Positions 52,461 through 63,407 of a stretch of DNA of 64,000 bases are shown here, one piece after another (the first letter of the stretch is position 1; the number at the start of each line of letters is the position of its first letter). This stretch comes from Cordylochernes scorpioides. Taxonomy: Eukaryota; Arthropoda; Arachnida; Pseudoscorpiones; Chernetidae. The notes beneath the pieces were generated by a model. That model saw only the letters and a program-made list of their open reading frames with translations. It was not told where the DNA came from and did not search any database. A program made the translations under genes and the position numbers. Where the stretch lies: NCBI GenBank assembly GCA_030710605.1, contig CP092864.1, positions 142,176,673 to 142,240,672 on the forward strand. The letters run 5' to 3'.

Positions 52461-53120
52461 ATTTTATAATTGTATATAATTGCATATAATTGTATTATAA
52501 AAAATGATAAACTGGGTTTCTCTTTTTGATCGGTATCCAATAAATTTATTTTGAACTGGAGGGAAATTTATAAGGGAAATTTAGAGGAGCGGATGCAATG
52601 GTGGGATGCTGCAAGAAATCTCACCCTGGGACTGAGGCCTTTCCTCTGATGACATTATAGAAATACCACCAGCGAGCTAAACTGGGCCACACCTCAAACT
52701 ACTTGTAGATCTTTTAATATCCCTAATAGTTAGTTAATCACCGTGTAACTACCTCACACAAACGACAAACATTCCAGAGTGAATACCGCCCTTTGATAGC
52801 CCCGACATTTATGTAATGATGAAAGCTGACTCCACGGTGATTAGAGCCTGTTCTGGAGGGCCTCATCACTTCAAGGTAATTAATCACCGATGCAAAAGAG
52901 GGCTGTTGTTGGTACTGCGAGAACATGTCGCACATACCATGGGAGAACTGGGTCACCCGCTAGATCGCGTTACACCCCGCCGCTTGGAAAACTACCAACC
53001 ACCTAATCCACGTGTTCTACATAACACTAAATTTTATCATTTTTAAGGTGAACGTGTAGATTTAGACATATTCGACGAGGGCCTTTTCAAACATTTTCGT
53101 TGGAATTATCGATATTTTAT
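52461..53120. other. No recognised gene
   Basis: ORFs of 72-76 codons lie on both strands at 52738-53046. They are mirror readings of each other and show no motif. Confidence 0.45.
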
Positions 53121-53124
53121 TGAT

Positions 53125-54125
53125 AATTGATAAAGAAAGAGCGATCCTTGGATCAATAAATTGGTAGAGAAGATGTGATCATTGATAAAGAAGGAGATAT
53201 CCTTGCATCAATAAATTGAAAAAGAAGGAGCGATTCTTGGACCAATAAATTGGTAAAGAAGGAGCGATCCTTGGACCATTAAATTGATAAAGAAGGAGCG
53301 ATTCTTGGATCAATAAATTGATAAAGAAGGAGCGATCCTTGGACCAATAAATTGATAAAGAAGGAGTGATCTTTGGACCAATAAATTGATAAAGAAGGAG
53401 CGATCCTTGGACCAATAAATTGATAAAGAAGGAGCGATCCTTGGACCAATAAATTGACAAAGAAGGAGCGATCCTTGGACCAATAAATTGATAAAGAAGG
53501 AATAATCCTTTACCAATAAGTTGATAAAGAAGGAACAATCCTTGAACCAATAAATTGATAAAGAAGGAGCGATCTTTGGACCAATAAATTTATAAAGAAG
53601 GAGCGATTCTTGGACCAATAAATTGATAAAGAAGGAACAATCCTTGCATCAATAAATTGATAAAGAAGGAGCGATCTTTGGACCAATAAATTGATAAAGA
53701 AGGAGCGATCTTTGGACCAATAAATTGATAAAGAAAGAGCGATCCTTGGACCAATAAATTGATAAAGAAGGAGCGATCCTTGGACCAATAAATTGATAAA
53801 GAAGGAACAATCCTTGCATCAATAAATTGATAAAGAAGGAGCGATCTTTGGACCAATAAATTGATAAAGAAAGAGCGATCCTTGGACCAATAAATTGATA
53901 AAGAAAGAGTGATCCTTGGACCAATAAATTGATAAAGAAAGAGCGATCCTTGGACCAATAAATTGATAAAGAAAGAGCGATCCTTGGACCAATAAATTGA
54001 TAAAGAAGGAACAATCCTTGGATCAATACATTGCTAAAAAAGGAGCGATCCTTGGACCAATAATTGATAAAGAAGGAGCGACCCTTGGATCAATAAATTG
54101 ATAAAGGAATGATCATGGATCAATA
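53125..54125. repeat. 34-bp satellite, about 29 units
   Basis: Unit: AATAAATTGATAAAGAAGG plus AGCGATCCTTGGACC. The minus strand lacks stops in the repeat unit in all three frames, so long overlapping ORFs appear (YWSKDRSFFINLLVQ repeats); they are not genes. Confidence 0.95.
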
Positions 54126-54279
54126 AAATAATAAAGAAAGAGCGATAACTTACCTAATCCATAAATCAATTTAAAAATGTATTTATATAAGATCGATAAA
54201 GAAAAATACCCTTCTTTGAATCATTATACATTTATAAAAAAAATACATATTCTCGAAACAATAAATTGATAATACAATA

Positions 54280-54494
54280 TAATGCGGCTTATGATTGTAA
54301 AACGAAGTTTGAAAATTATACCGCAAATGTTTCTTTTGAACGAAAAAAATCGAAATTTATTTTAAGGAGAAATAACGATTATTTCTTACCTTAGGGATGA
54401 AGTATGATAGGATGAATTATGAAGAGTAATGATAAACGGAAAAATAAAGTGTCCAGGGATGGGAATCGAACCCACAGTGTTACGCCTACCGGGC
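54280..54494 (-). repeat. Truncated tRNA-containing repeat
   Basis: Body then the T arm and acceptor half of the tRNA-like module (54452-54494), cut before the D arm. Confidence 0.7.
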
Positions 54495-54702
54495 TTATAA
54501 ATCCACTTCTTGAAATAAATATCAATAATTCTAAAATTGTGTTTGTGATTCACAAAACTCAGTAACCTGTGGCTGTGTGGGTAGGTATCCAACCCCACAG
54601 TAGAACACTAGCTTACTTGTGTGGTCAACTTTATTCAACTATAAAAACAATGCGCGATGTCCCGCTACGAACACTGGCGCTCAATGAGAAGAAAATCCCC
54701 CA

Positions 54703-54830
54703 CACACACAAAAGCCTTTATTAAGGACTTGCCCTATACAGATTCTCCCAATTGGGTTATAAAAGGAGTTTCTTTTTATCAATTTATCCATTAATCTCAG
54801 TACACAGTTTCACTTTCGATCTATGTTTTT
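54703..54830 (-). mobile_element. LINE 3' tail
   Basis: CACACACAAAAGCCTTTATT and ACAGATTCTCCCAATTGGG match the 3' end of 55137-55856. Confidence 0.65.
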
Positions 54831-54847
54831 ACGAATAAATTTTATTC

Positions 54848-55012
54848 AAAACTCAGTCCGGACCATATATACCCGGCCATCCTTGCAACCATATGACAGA
54901 CATCAATCCAGAAGAGGACATCCATACGGACAAGATACCTCAGTTGGCCGGTATTGTGATCAGGGTACCTAGACCGATCTGATTTGCTCAATGGACAAGA
55001 CACCACTACCAC
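54848..55012 (+). repeat. Single-unit relative of the 74-bp satellite
   Basis: Leader CCGGACCATATATACCCGGC, CAGACATCAATCCAGAAGA, then one unit with CAGTTGGCCGGTATTGTGAT, ending CACCACTACCAC. Confidence 0.8.
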
Positions 55013-55136
55013 ATTCAAAACTATCAAATCTTAGAGGAATGATCTGGTTTGCGTCGTAATGATTGTTTACCCAAACAATGATATCGAAAAAGGGTTAACC
55101 ATTGTTTGTAGAGTGTAATAGTGATAGCATGAAAGG

Positions 55137-55856
55137 AATTCACACACACACAAAAGCCTTTATTAGGGACTTGCCCCATACAGATTCTTCCAATTGGGTA
55201 AGGTAATAACCATCTTGTGTTATTTACATAGAAATTGAACTGGCTTTACTCTTCGTCTCAAAGTCATTCACTTGTTGACTGGTCCTTACAGAATGATGAT
55301 CTAAAATATTTATTATAAGCTATTGCATTAGATTTGTTTGCTGATATTTCTGAAAGTAATATATAGGGTGAAATGTTGGTTCATTTAATTTGTTGATATA
55401 GGGCCTTCCTCTCTGCATCAAGGGCTGTACATTTAAGCAGGTAATGGGGGAGTTCTTTAGTAATTTCCTTGTCACACAGTGTACACATTAAGTTTTTGGC
55501 CTCAAACGTCAGAACGTTTTTTTTTTTTTTAATACTGTAAATAGTATTCTCGATTGAGCTATACATCGTTTGACTGGTAAAGGGAAATCATCGGTTAGGT
55601 AGCATTCTATTTCTATTGACGTATGGTAATTTTTATAATGAGGATAAAGTTTTGAATTTCTTATTCTTGATTGGTTTTCTTGTATCGATTGATCTGACAT
55701 TGTCCTAATAATCAAAGGAATATAACTTTGCAATATATTGTGATCCAAGCATCCAATAAGCCATGAGAAACCGGTGTTATTTAATGTATTTGTTAAACTC
55801 TTTGTGAATCCAATATTTTGTCTTGTAGAGGTATAAACATCCCACAAGTGAGTCAA
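55137..55856 (-). pseudogene. LINE 3' end: ORF2 C-terminus, 3' UTR and (TG)n tail
   Basis: On the minus strand, 55856-55533 encodes the region after reverse transcriptase (RNSKLYPHYKNYHTS, LPVKRCIAQSRI). A homopolymer A run at about 55515-55532 shifts the frame, then TFEAKNLMCTLCDKE and HYLLKCTALDAER give a C-x2-C...H...C finger and a stop at 55381-55383. A 3' UTR of about 220 bp follows, with CCTAATAAAGGC and a TGTGTGTG tail. The upstream enzyme domains are missing. The clade was not resolved. Confidence 0.8.
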
Positions 55857-56008
55857 ACAGATTGAACAATGAGAAGAAAATCAAGAGAAAGAGAGAAAAA
55901 AGAAAACATATTTCTAAACATATGATGTAGTCAATAAGGTCTTGATTTCACTAATTAATTTTTCTTGAAAATAGAGATACTTCGGCCAGTGAATATTTTT
56001 ATTACCTC

Positions 56009-56041
56009 GACATTTCGACAAAAAGCTTTTGTCCTCGTCAG
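56009..56041 (-). ncRNA. Hammerhead-like motif, mutated
   Basis: CTGACGA and stem intact, but GAAATGTC replaces GAAACGTC, breaking the palindromic helix III. Confidence 0.45.
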
Positions 56042-56134
56042 GAGCAAACAAAAATTAAAACATTTGGCAAGGCGTTAAAAATTATTCTACCTTTTTTTTA
56101 ACGCCTTGCCAAATGTTTTAATTTTTGTTTTCTC

Positions 56135-56167
56135 CTGACGAGGACAAAAGCTTTTTGTCGAAACGTC
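56135..56167 (+). ncRNA. Hammerhead ribozyme-like motif
   Basis: CTGACGA, stem GACAAAAG/CTTTTTGTC, GAAACGTC, helix I CTC/GAG. Inverted partner of 56009-56041; outer arms CTTCGGCCAGT and ACTGGCCGAAG. Confidence 0.6.
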
Positions 56168-56239
56168 GAGGTAATGAAAAGATTTACTGGCCGAAGTATC
56201 TTTACTTTCAATAAATATGAACGCCGGCCAGGCAGCCTC

Positions 56240-57015
56240 TATCTTTACGATTCACTAATTAATGTTTTTTAAAACCAAGCACTTAAGTCACTTTCTAGAC
56301 TTGTTAATTGGACACATATATTTTGTGAGAGTTTTCTCGATAAAAGAAAAGCAAGGCAACCAATTGTGGTAGCTTGGTACCATCAATCAATTTGAAAGGC
56401 CTGGGATTCAAGCAGGATAGCAGGATGTGTTCATTGGCCACTCTGTGGACAAATCAGGGTTGTATGTTTCAGAGCCAGGTCATCCTGAGTAATATTGGAA
56501 TTCTTATCATTCTCTTTTATTTCAATTTAAATTATTGTTACATAGATGACAAGGCCAATATACCAGAGTAAAGTTGAAGAAAGAGGGGTGGACTTCAGCT
56601 ATCCCCGCTGCCATGTGGCAGGCGCTAAAAACAGCATTCCTGTGTGGTGGAGGAGTGAGTCTGGTGACATCTATGGCAAGGAGAAGACGTGGCGACTTGC
56701 CTACGGGCGTGTGGATAATCCTACAAGGCGGTGCCAGGAGAGACTGACATCGGAGCGGTCTACAAGACGGTGTAGTCCAAGCTGGATGTGTATTGTGTGG
56801 AGCGGAACGCTTCACAAGAGGACATCCACGGCGCTCTAAGAATTCTTCTGACGGGGAGGTTGAAGACAAGTCCCACTGTTGTATTCCTTCTGTTAATTGA
56901 GATACAATAAAGCGCTAACTTTAGCTGTAATCCCTTCGAACTCACATGTGTATATTTGTGGCATCCTGAGTAGACAAAGTACACGAATAGCGTCTGGGTA
57001 CGACGTAACATTATT
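56240..57015. other. No recognised gene; one unassigned ORF
   Basis: A 97-codon plus ORF (56546-56839) and a 115-codon minus ORF overlap over a GC-richer block. Neither shows a known motif; the block might be a repeat with no second copy in the window. Confidence 0.35.
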
Positions 57016-57017
57016 TT

Positions 57018-57760
57018 ATTTCGACTTAAAGCGCTATGTCTTCCTAGGGACACTTGCACTTAAAAGGTAAACTAAACATTGAAATTTGAAAATTATACCG
57101 CAAATGTTTCTTTTGAACGCAAAATCGAAATTTATTTTAAAGGATAAATAACGATTATTTCTAACCTTAGGGATGAAGTATGTCCAGGGTAGCCTAGTGG
57201 ACATGGCATCTGCCCGGTAAACGGAACACTGTGGGTTCGATTCCCATAACTGGACACTTTATTTTTCCGTTTATCATTACTCTTCACAATTCATCCTTTC
57301 ATACTTTCAAATATCTTTCTTTCGTTTTTTTTTCAATGTTTATAATACAATGTAATGCGGCTTATGATTGTAGAACGATGTTTGACAATTTTACCGCAAA
57401 TATTTCTTTTGAACGAAAAATCGAAATTTATTTTCAAGGAGAAATAACGATTATTTCTAACTTTAGAGATGAAGTATGTACAAGAATAATTATGCAAGTT
57501 AAGTTAGATGAAAAGAGAAGAAATATCAACACAATAGAAATAAATACAAAGGGTTGGTATACAAATTTAGTTAAATGAAGACAAATTGTAAAGTATTGTG
57601 TGTATTCAAGGAAACAATTTACAGATTGAAGAAAGTTTTAAGGAATATTTTAGAAGGAAAATATGCACGATATTAGAGAATTATCCAATTAAAACTATGC
57701 TAAACAGAGTTAATTTCTAAATAAAAGCGTTCAAAAGGAATTTAGTAGTTTTATAAAATT
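57018..57760. repeat. Dispersed repeat interrupted by scrambled tRNA-repeat pieces
   Basis: 57018-57066 and 57480-57760 together match 6825-7212. Between them are three pieces of the tRNA-containing repeat in alternating orientation. Confidence 0.7.
57183..57254 (+). tRNA. tRNA-like module
   Basis: A and B boxes intact (TAGCCTAGTGG, GGGTTCGATTCCC); the acceptor 3' strand is changed to AACTGGA. Confidence 0.5.
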
Positions 57761-58005
57761 CAAAATAAATCTGCAAAATGAGAGTTGAATTTTATATTTT
57801 GTTGAAATTAGATCAAACGGGTTTGATACATTTAGTCCATTGTTTATTCTGTACTCTTGGAAATTATTTTGATCAAACCAGATTCCTAAAACGTACAGTT
57901 GTAGTCAGGCTTATATTTTTATACACAATTCGTATAACGAAAGTGTTTGACTCTTGTGATAAAATATTATCAGTAAATAACCCTAATCTAATAATATCAC
58001 ACTCA
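57761..58005. other. No recognised feature
   Basis: A 93-codon ORF (57778-58059) runs into the SINE and is taken as chance. Confidence 0.4.
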
Positions 58006-58384
58006 CTCCGCCTTTGCCGGTCCCAAACCCGGATGAAAAAGAAGGAGGGGGAGCAGTAACAAGCTCGCTAAAAAACCTGGGCTCAGCTGGCCCGGCTGAT
58101 AGTACCCTGTAAGGACTCCTAATCCAGGGATACAGGATGAGCAGCGTTTGTACTCCATGTTAGGAGCGGCTGCACATGGCGTCTGTTCCTCATGTCAGAG
58201 GCGGCCATTTCTTTTGGAGATAAGTCGGCCTGCCACTGAGTAGTGCTCTCAGTCTTAATGACAAAGGCAGACACATTCTACTTCACCCAGTCATGATGGT
58301 TGTCAAACAGACAACATCAGGGGTCACAACTTGATACCCTTGATCAATACCAAAGATTGAGTGGAGATAAGAAAGAAGAAGAAG
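58006..58384 (+). mobile_element. SINE with (GAA)n tail, full copy
   Basis: CTCCGCCTTTGCCGG to GAAGAAGAAG. Flanks cacactcact and cacacactt give only a weak duplication of about 6-8 bp. Confidence 0.85.
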
Positions 58385-58835
58385 GCACACACTTTAAAGA
58401 AATTGATCTTCCATCCTGAATTAAATTGACTCCATTACTAATTCATGTATCTGCTGATATCTACCATTTTACAGCCAAGAACTGAAAATACCGAGTGAAC
58501 GGGCAGTTTATCCATAAACGACCCATTCAAACCTAGTTTACTTTGCTGTCTGCAGACACTTTTAACACCTTGTTCTTCAACAGTTGACTTGTTGATTGTC
58601 ACCACCAATATTTTTACTATGCTCTCTGTTGGAAGGCTATTGTATAAATAATGCGGTTTTCAAAGAATTTAATTCCGAATTGCCTTTATGACGTGACCAT
58701 TATATAATTACTGTAACAGATAAAATATCATACAACTGTGGAAATAAGCCATTACACACCTACAAATGTAGTGTAGTTCATTGTTATATCTACCTATCTA
58801 CTGATAATTATCAGTATTATCGTATAACATCGTCA
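58385..58835. other. No recognised feature
   Basis: No ORF, RNA or repeat was recognised. Confidence 0.4.
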
Positions 58836-58919
58836 TTGTTTGTTTCTTCTTATCCAAGTTGGAGAGGATTTCAACATGACAGTCAGCATCTTGGCGCCCA
58901 CTTTTATAAACATATGCAT

Positions 58920-59215
58920 CCTAGCTTGAATGGTTTTATCGTGTGGAGACGCTTAAAATGTTCTCTGCGTGCTTTATCCGTGTCTGGTGATCTCCTCGCA
59001 TACCTGTGTGACCCCGGTCCGATCCCTACCAACGCTACAATAAAAGATAAGTACTGTTTTGTTTTTATATAGCAAATCGTGAGGTTTTTTGCTTCTTTTT
59101 TTATTGTTGTTGTTGTACTCTTTAGTGCACGCTTTTCTATGTGTTAGTTACTATTACGGTAGGCCCTAGTTTATTGGAACTTTGTGTGTTATCCCGTAAT
59201 AATAAGTTTTGTCAA
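58920..59215 (+). repeat. LTR-like direct repeat, first copy
   Basis: TGATCTCCTCGCATACCTGT, AATAAAAGATAAGTACTGTT and GTAGGCCCTAGTTT recur in order at 59940-60200. AATAAA and T-rich ends suggest an LTR or 3' terminal repeat. Confidence 0.6.
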
Positions 59216-59280
59216 CTCTACAAGAAAATAAATTTTCAGGACACTGAAGTGAGATTTGGGAAAAGTTAATATGTATACAT

Positions 59281-59668
59281 TCCTTGTGCAGTCTTTCATA
59301 AAGTCTTCATAGAGTCATCGTTTTGTGAAGTTAGAAGATAGCGAGAACACAGTGCTACCTTCTTATATGAAATCAATCAGTATTACACCTCGCATGTCCC
59401 AAAAGACAGTTCCATCACCTTTTTGGATGACACATCTACACTTTAAGAATTTTTCCTAAGGTGAACTGGGATGATGCCATTCTTATGACTATGCCTTGGT
59501 TTCGGGGTCATAGAGGTTTGCCCATGTTTCATCTCCAGTCACCATATTTGAAAAAATTGTCCTTTTGGACCTCATAGAGATCCAGTAGCTTTTGATATAG
59601 TTGAACTCTTTGATGACGCTAATCAAGGGTTAGTTTCCTTGGAACCCATTTAGAACAGATTTTTCTAT
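59281..59668 (-). pseudogene. mariner-family transposase remnant
   Basis: On the minus strand, pieces in more than one frame read WVPRKLTLD, then VTGDETW with YDPETK (the first catalytic Asp motif of mariner transposases), then GTVFWDMRGVILIDF (the second). Stops and at least two frame changes separate them; the N-terminal DNA-binding part and terminal repeats were not found. It is dead. Confidence 0.82.
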
Positions 59669-59939
59669 AACTTAGATGTTCAATCATTGTTTCTATTGCA
59701 TTAGATCCAGAATAATTATAATTATTATTGCGTATAGCTTTTAGCTGTGTAACACAAGTTATTTTGTCAAATTATTTGACAAACATAGCAGTTTTAATCT
59801 TCTCAGTTATGCGGAAAGAATATTGTTTATTTGTTAAGTGAACTGTTCTCCCACGTCATTGGACGAATGTGGCCATGTTTGTATATAAAAGAGGGTTGAA
59901 ACGGAATGCGGGGAGTCGTGGAGTGGTGTTCGAGTTGAG

Positions 59940-60200
59940 ACGTTTAAAGCGTTCTCTGTGTGCTTGATGATCTCCTCGCATACCTGTGAAACCCCGATCC
60001 GCTCCTTATCAACGCTGCAAATAAAAGATAAGTACTGTTTTTATTTTATTTAACAAATCGTGTTTTTTTATCTCCTTTTTGTTGTTGGTGTTGCATTCTT
60101 GAGTGTACATTTTTCTGTGTTTAAGTTACTCTTACTGTAGGCCCTAGTTTAATACTATTTGTGTGATAACCCGTAAAAGTAACTTTTGTCAATTTCATCA
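59940..60200 (+). repeat. LTR-like direct repeat, second copy
   Basis: About 1 kb from the first copy, preceded by GTATATAAAAG at about 59880. The mariner remnant lies between the two. Confidence 0.6.
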
Positions 60201-60377
60201 ATAAATGTTCCTTTATATAAATTAAACGCTGGAGACCCGCTGGTGGTTCTCCACCAAACTCTGAAGCGGTGGCAGAGGCGTCATATTTATTGTATTTATT
60301 AATACAAATCAATAACTCGCCATCTATATATAATGAATGAAGACATTAAGACGCGAATGTTTCTTTTCACAAACAAA

Positions 60378-60640
60378 TCAAACTTCTACTGTCCTTAATG
60401 CAATGAAAAAAAATATTGTGAGGGCTTGGCTCATTAGTGGTGAACCCTCATAGCAGTTTCGCCAATTTAATCTACCAGACCGCTTCTTTAGAGCTCTAAT
60501 ACTGTATTGGATCATTCTGATTTTATATGCCACACTGAAGGGTGGAATCTTATATTTAAATGGAATTCTACTGTCCTAAAAGCTTATGTCCATTGTTTGA
60601 TTAAATATCATTTTTGAGATTCCACCCTTGTGGAATTAGC
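60378..60640 (-). mobile_element. Long FB1 relative
   Basis: AAACTTCTACTGTCCTTAAT, GAACCCTCATAGCAGTTTCG and AAGCTTATGTCCATTGTTTG match 44220-44505 in order. Confidence 0.55.
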
Positions 60641-60830
60641 CCGAAACCATGGTCTCTAGGTGGACGCTTCTCAGTTTGCCAAAGCTGGTGTTGTGGCTTT
60701 GTCACCGACCCGAGGCCCCTAGTTTGCAGTGACGGTCAATAGATGGCGTCAGGTTTTGACGTTTATTTTGACGTGAGAGGCGCCCTATGCTTCTATGGAT
60801 CAATTTCCACCCGGCAATTTTTCCATTTAT
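60641..60830. repeat. Dispersed repeat block
   Basis: TTTGTCACCGACCCGAGG and TTGACGT blocks match 12600-12850. Confidence 0.4.
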
Positions 60831-60980
60831 AAATAAATATATGTTGTAATGTGTAGAGCCGACACATCGTCGCAGCGAGTTCCTCACCCAACATGCAGTC
60901 ATGGGCCAGAGCGCACTAGCCTGAAGATAAATGAAGACCACACACATGGCTAACTCGGTTAAGAGGGGTCAGCACCCGGA

Positions 60981-61292
60981 ATGTGGACTTTGTGGAAGTC
61001 CTGGGACTCGCTGATTAATTGCAATCGCATCTGCATCGCCTGCGGCTCCTTCGACCTGTCGCTGGCCCACCGCTACTGGTCCTGCAGCGCCGTTCGCCCT
61101 GTCATCCGAGAGGCGTTCTCCATCATCGGCCGGCCGTCAGACCTGCAGTCCTGGATCTTTCCAGTTGGTCTCGAGGACCACGCCATCACCATCTCCTCAG
61201 CGGCGAAGTACGCGATCTACGTATTCTTCGTAGATCGCGAAATGCGTGGTGTCGCTGGAGACCCACTGGCGATTCTCCACCAAACTCTCTGA
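60981..61292 (+). pseudogene. LINE ORF2 C-terminal fragment, GC-rich
   Basis: 103 codons to a TGA at 61290-61292. CNRICIACGSFDLSLAHRYW and the following SC form a C-C-H-C finger as in LINE C-termini, then RPVIREAFSIIGRPSDLQ. A near-copy on the minus strand is at 50071-50346. The codons are G+C-rich at third positions, unlike the rest of the window. No reverse transcriptase was seen upstream. Confidence 0.72.
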
Positions 61293-61654
61293 TTAATCTG
61301 GAAGAGCATGGCGACCTAACTGCTGTCTACACTGCGCTCCTTCCAGTGAGCTCAGAAGAAACCCAGCTTATATGCTAATGGGACGTCAGAGCGGGCGGAC
61401 CTTTTTGGTCGTCTGTGTCCAATTAAGAACTGGCCTGGTAGATTTTTATGTTCTCTTAACTTCTTGGATAACACCAAGGACCTGTTATTCGATCTTACTG
61501 GCTGCCACGCCGTTCTTTCCCGGTGGTAGATTTTATTTGGTGTCATTTTTAAGTTACATCAAGCTTGGTGTTTCCTGGTGTTTCTATGTACACCATTCCT
61601 ATGTTTACAACATTGTATATGCAAAACAAATATAATATGACATGTATAATATAA

Positions 61655-62040
61655 TGTATGTTGGGATATATTACAATATATACCTATATATCCTATATCC
61701 CCATGTGTTATATAGTTTTAGTGTAATTGCCAATGTGACAGAAATAAAATTTCGAGTGAGTGACAGTCGGCGCCTGTAGAAGAAAAAGGTCCGAAAAACA
61801 AGTCGGGTTCCCAGGTGTGCCCCTTTCTTACTCAAACAGATTAGTCCGCTTGGAGACACGATGATTGACAGACCCCTCTCTACAGATCTCCCCTGACCGG
61901 TGTCGCTTCACTTACTCTCTCGCCATCTCTGTGGTGACATCCAACATGCCTCGTCCTTTTGTGTAATCCCAATTCCACGGCTGAACCCACTCTAAACATT
62001 GTGGCCACCACGACTGTAATCAACATGCCACACTACATTC
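61655..62040. repeat. Dispersed repeat
   Basis: Second copy of 24240-24790 without the internal duplication. Confidence 0.65.
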
Positions 62041-62249
62041 ATCCTACAGGATAACAACACTACATTACTACATATATATATTACTTTTTAAATTGGTCTT
62101 GACAACCCGAGGCATAAACAATTAAATCATTCTAACAAAATAAACTTTTATTCTGAATCTTTGAGTAAACAGCTCAAGATCATATATGTTCTATCAAAGG
62201 TGAATTTATCTGAAACTTTATGTTAATAGCATTTTTAATAATACCACAC

Positions 62250-62640
62250 ACACACACACACAAAAGCCTTTATTAAGACACACAGGTCTTACAGAGGATT
62301 CTCCTTGGGGTTACAAAACGGAGAAACCTATGAAAGTGGGAAATAAAAAATGGAGAAAGATTATATACATTTGGTAAATATATACAGATTATAAGAAAGA
62401 ATAAAAAATAAGAAGAATAAAAAAAAATCAAAAAAAGAGAAAAAAAAAATTTTGGAAATATGGATGGGAGAAGTGGAGAGCGAAAAGAGGAAAGAAAACA
62501 GGTATTTACATATGAAACAAGACCATTTAAGCTCTCACACAGCACAGGTGGGCCATGTATTTTTTAAGAAATCTTTAAGATATTTCCCAGGAAATCCTCG
62601 TGTTCAGGGTTGTAAGGTAAACACCGTTTTATCATTGTTA
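62250..62640 (-). mobile_element. LINE 3' end with (TG)n tail
   Basis: CACACACACAAAAGCCTTTATTAAGAC boundary (tail on the minus strand), then diverged 3' UTR sequence with a long A/G-rich part. ORFs on both strands here lack motifs. Confidence 0.5.
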
Positions 62641-63407
62641 ACTTATCGTATCTGCCTAAACAAATAATTGGATGTTGGTTCTGATTTTTAATAATACCTT
62701 GAAGCCACTTACATCAAAATTCTTCAATATTCAGTTATCTTCTACAATTTAATTCTAGAAAATATTCATACTTCGAAGAATTCTCTTGTCTTTGTATGTC
62801 AAAAAGATTAATCTGCATCTATTTAATTTATCCAAGAAAATATGAACTAATCAAGACAAATTTATTTGAAATTCTACTCAAAGGACATCTTTTCGGTATT
62901 AACAAAAATGGTGCATTCCAAGATGTGTCCAAAGTTTCTAAATTAGGGTAATTAAGGACCAAATCATTCAAAATCTCTTTAAAATTAAATGAATGTTCTC
63001 GACAAATATTTTCTCAAGTGGCTAAAATGTACACTTCATCACTTAGTTGGACGATCTATGCAATAAGCCTTTATCAATTCTATAAAATTCTAAATATTAA
63101 AAATTTCGGTAATTCGCGGGATCGACTCCCGCTGTTTTGCTTCTTTTTTTCATAACTCGACACAGCAAAATATGTCGACTATCATATATACGAATTATAT
63201 ATATCTCTTTTCTATATATACACTGCGTGACATTGAAAATGGAACACCAAGAAATAGTGGCCAGAAAGTGATTAAACTCGGCAGACAGAGAGAGACAGGG
63301 ACGGCTCTGGTGTCTGGGGAAAACGTGCATATGACACAAATGGGGCTCGCAAGCTACGTAGTCTCCACTACAAATATGCGAAAGCAATAATAATAGGTGG
63401 TCCATGA
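62641..63407. other. No recognised gene
   Basis: A repeat-like start TATACACTGCGTGACATTG at about 63218 could be a DNA transposon end; no partner end was found. Confidence 0.35.

Noticed and set aside
53179..54026. Overlapping 92-125 codon minus ORFs, hydrophobic and repetitive
   Set aside because: The 34-bp satellite unit has no stops on that strand in any frame, so long ORFs arise by chance.
56546..56839. 97-codon plus ORF as a host gene
   Set aside because: A similar-length ORF on the other strand covers the same bases, and no motif or splice context supports either.
58920..60200. Two LTR-like direct repeats as the ends of one retrotransposon
   Set aside because: The DNA between them is a mariner remnant with no primer site or polypurine tract, so a single LTR element is not supported.
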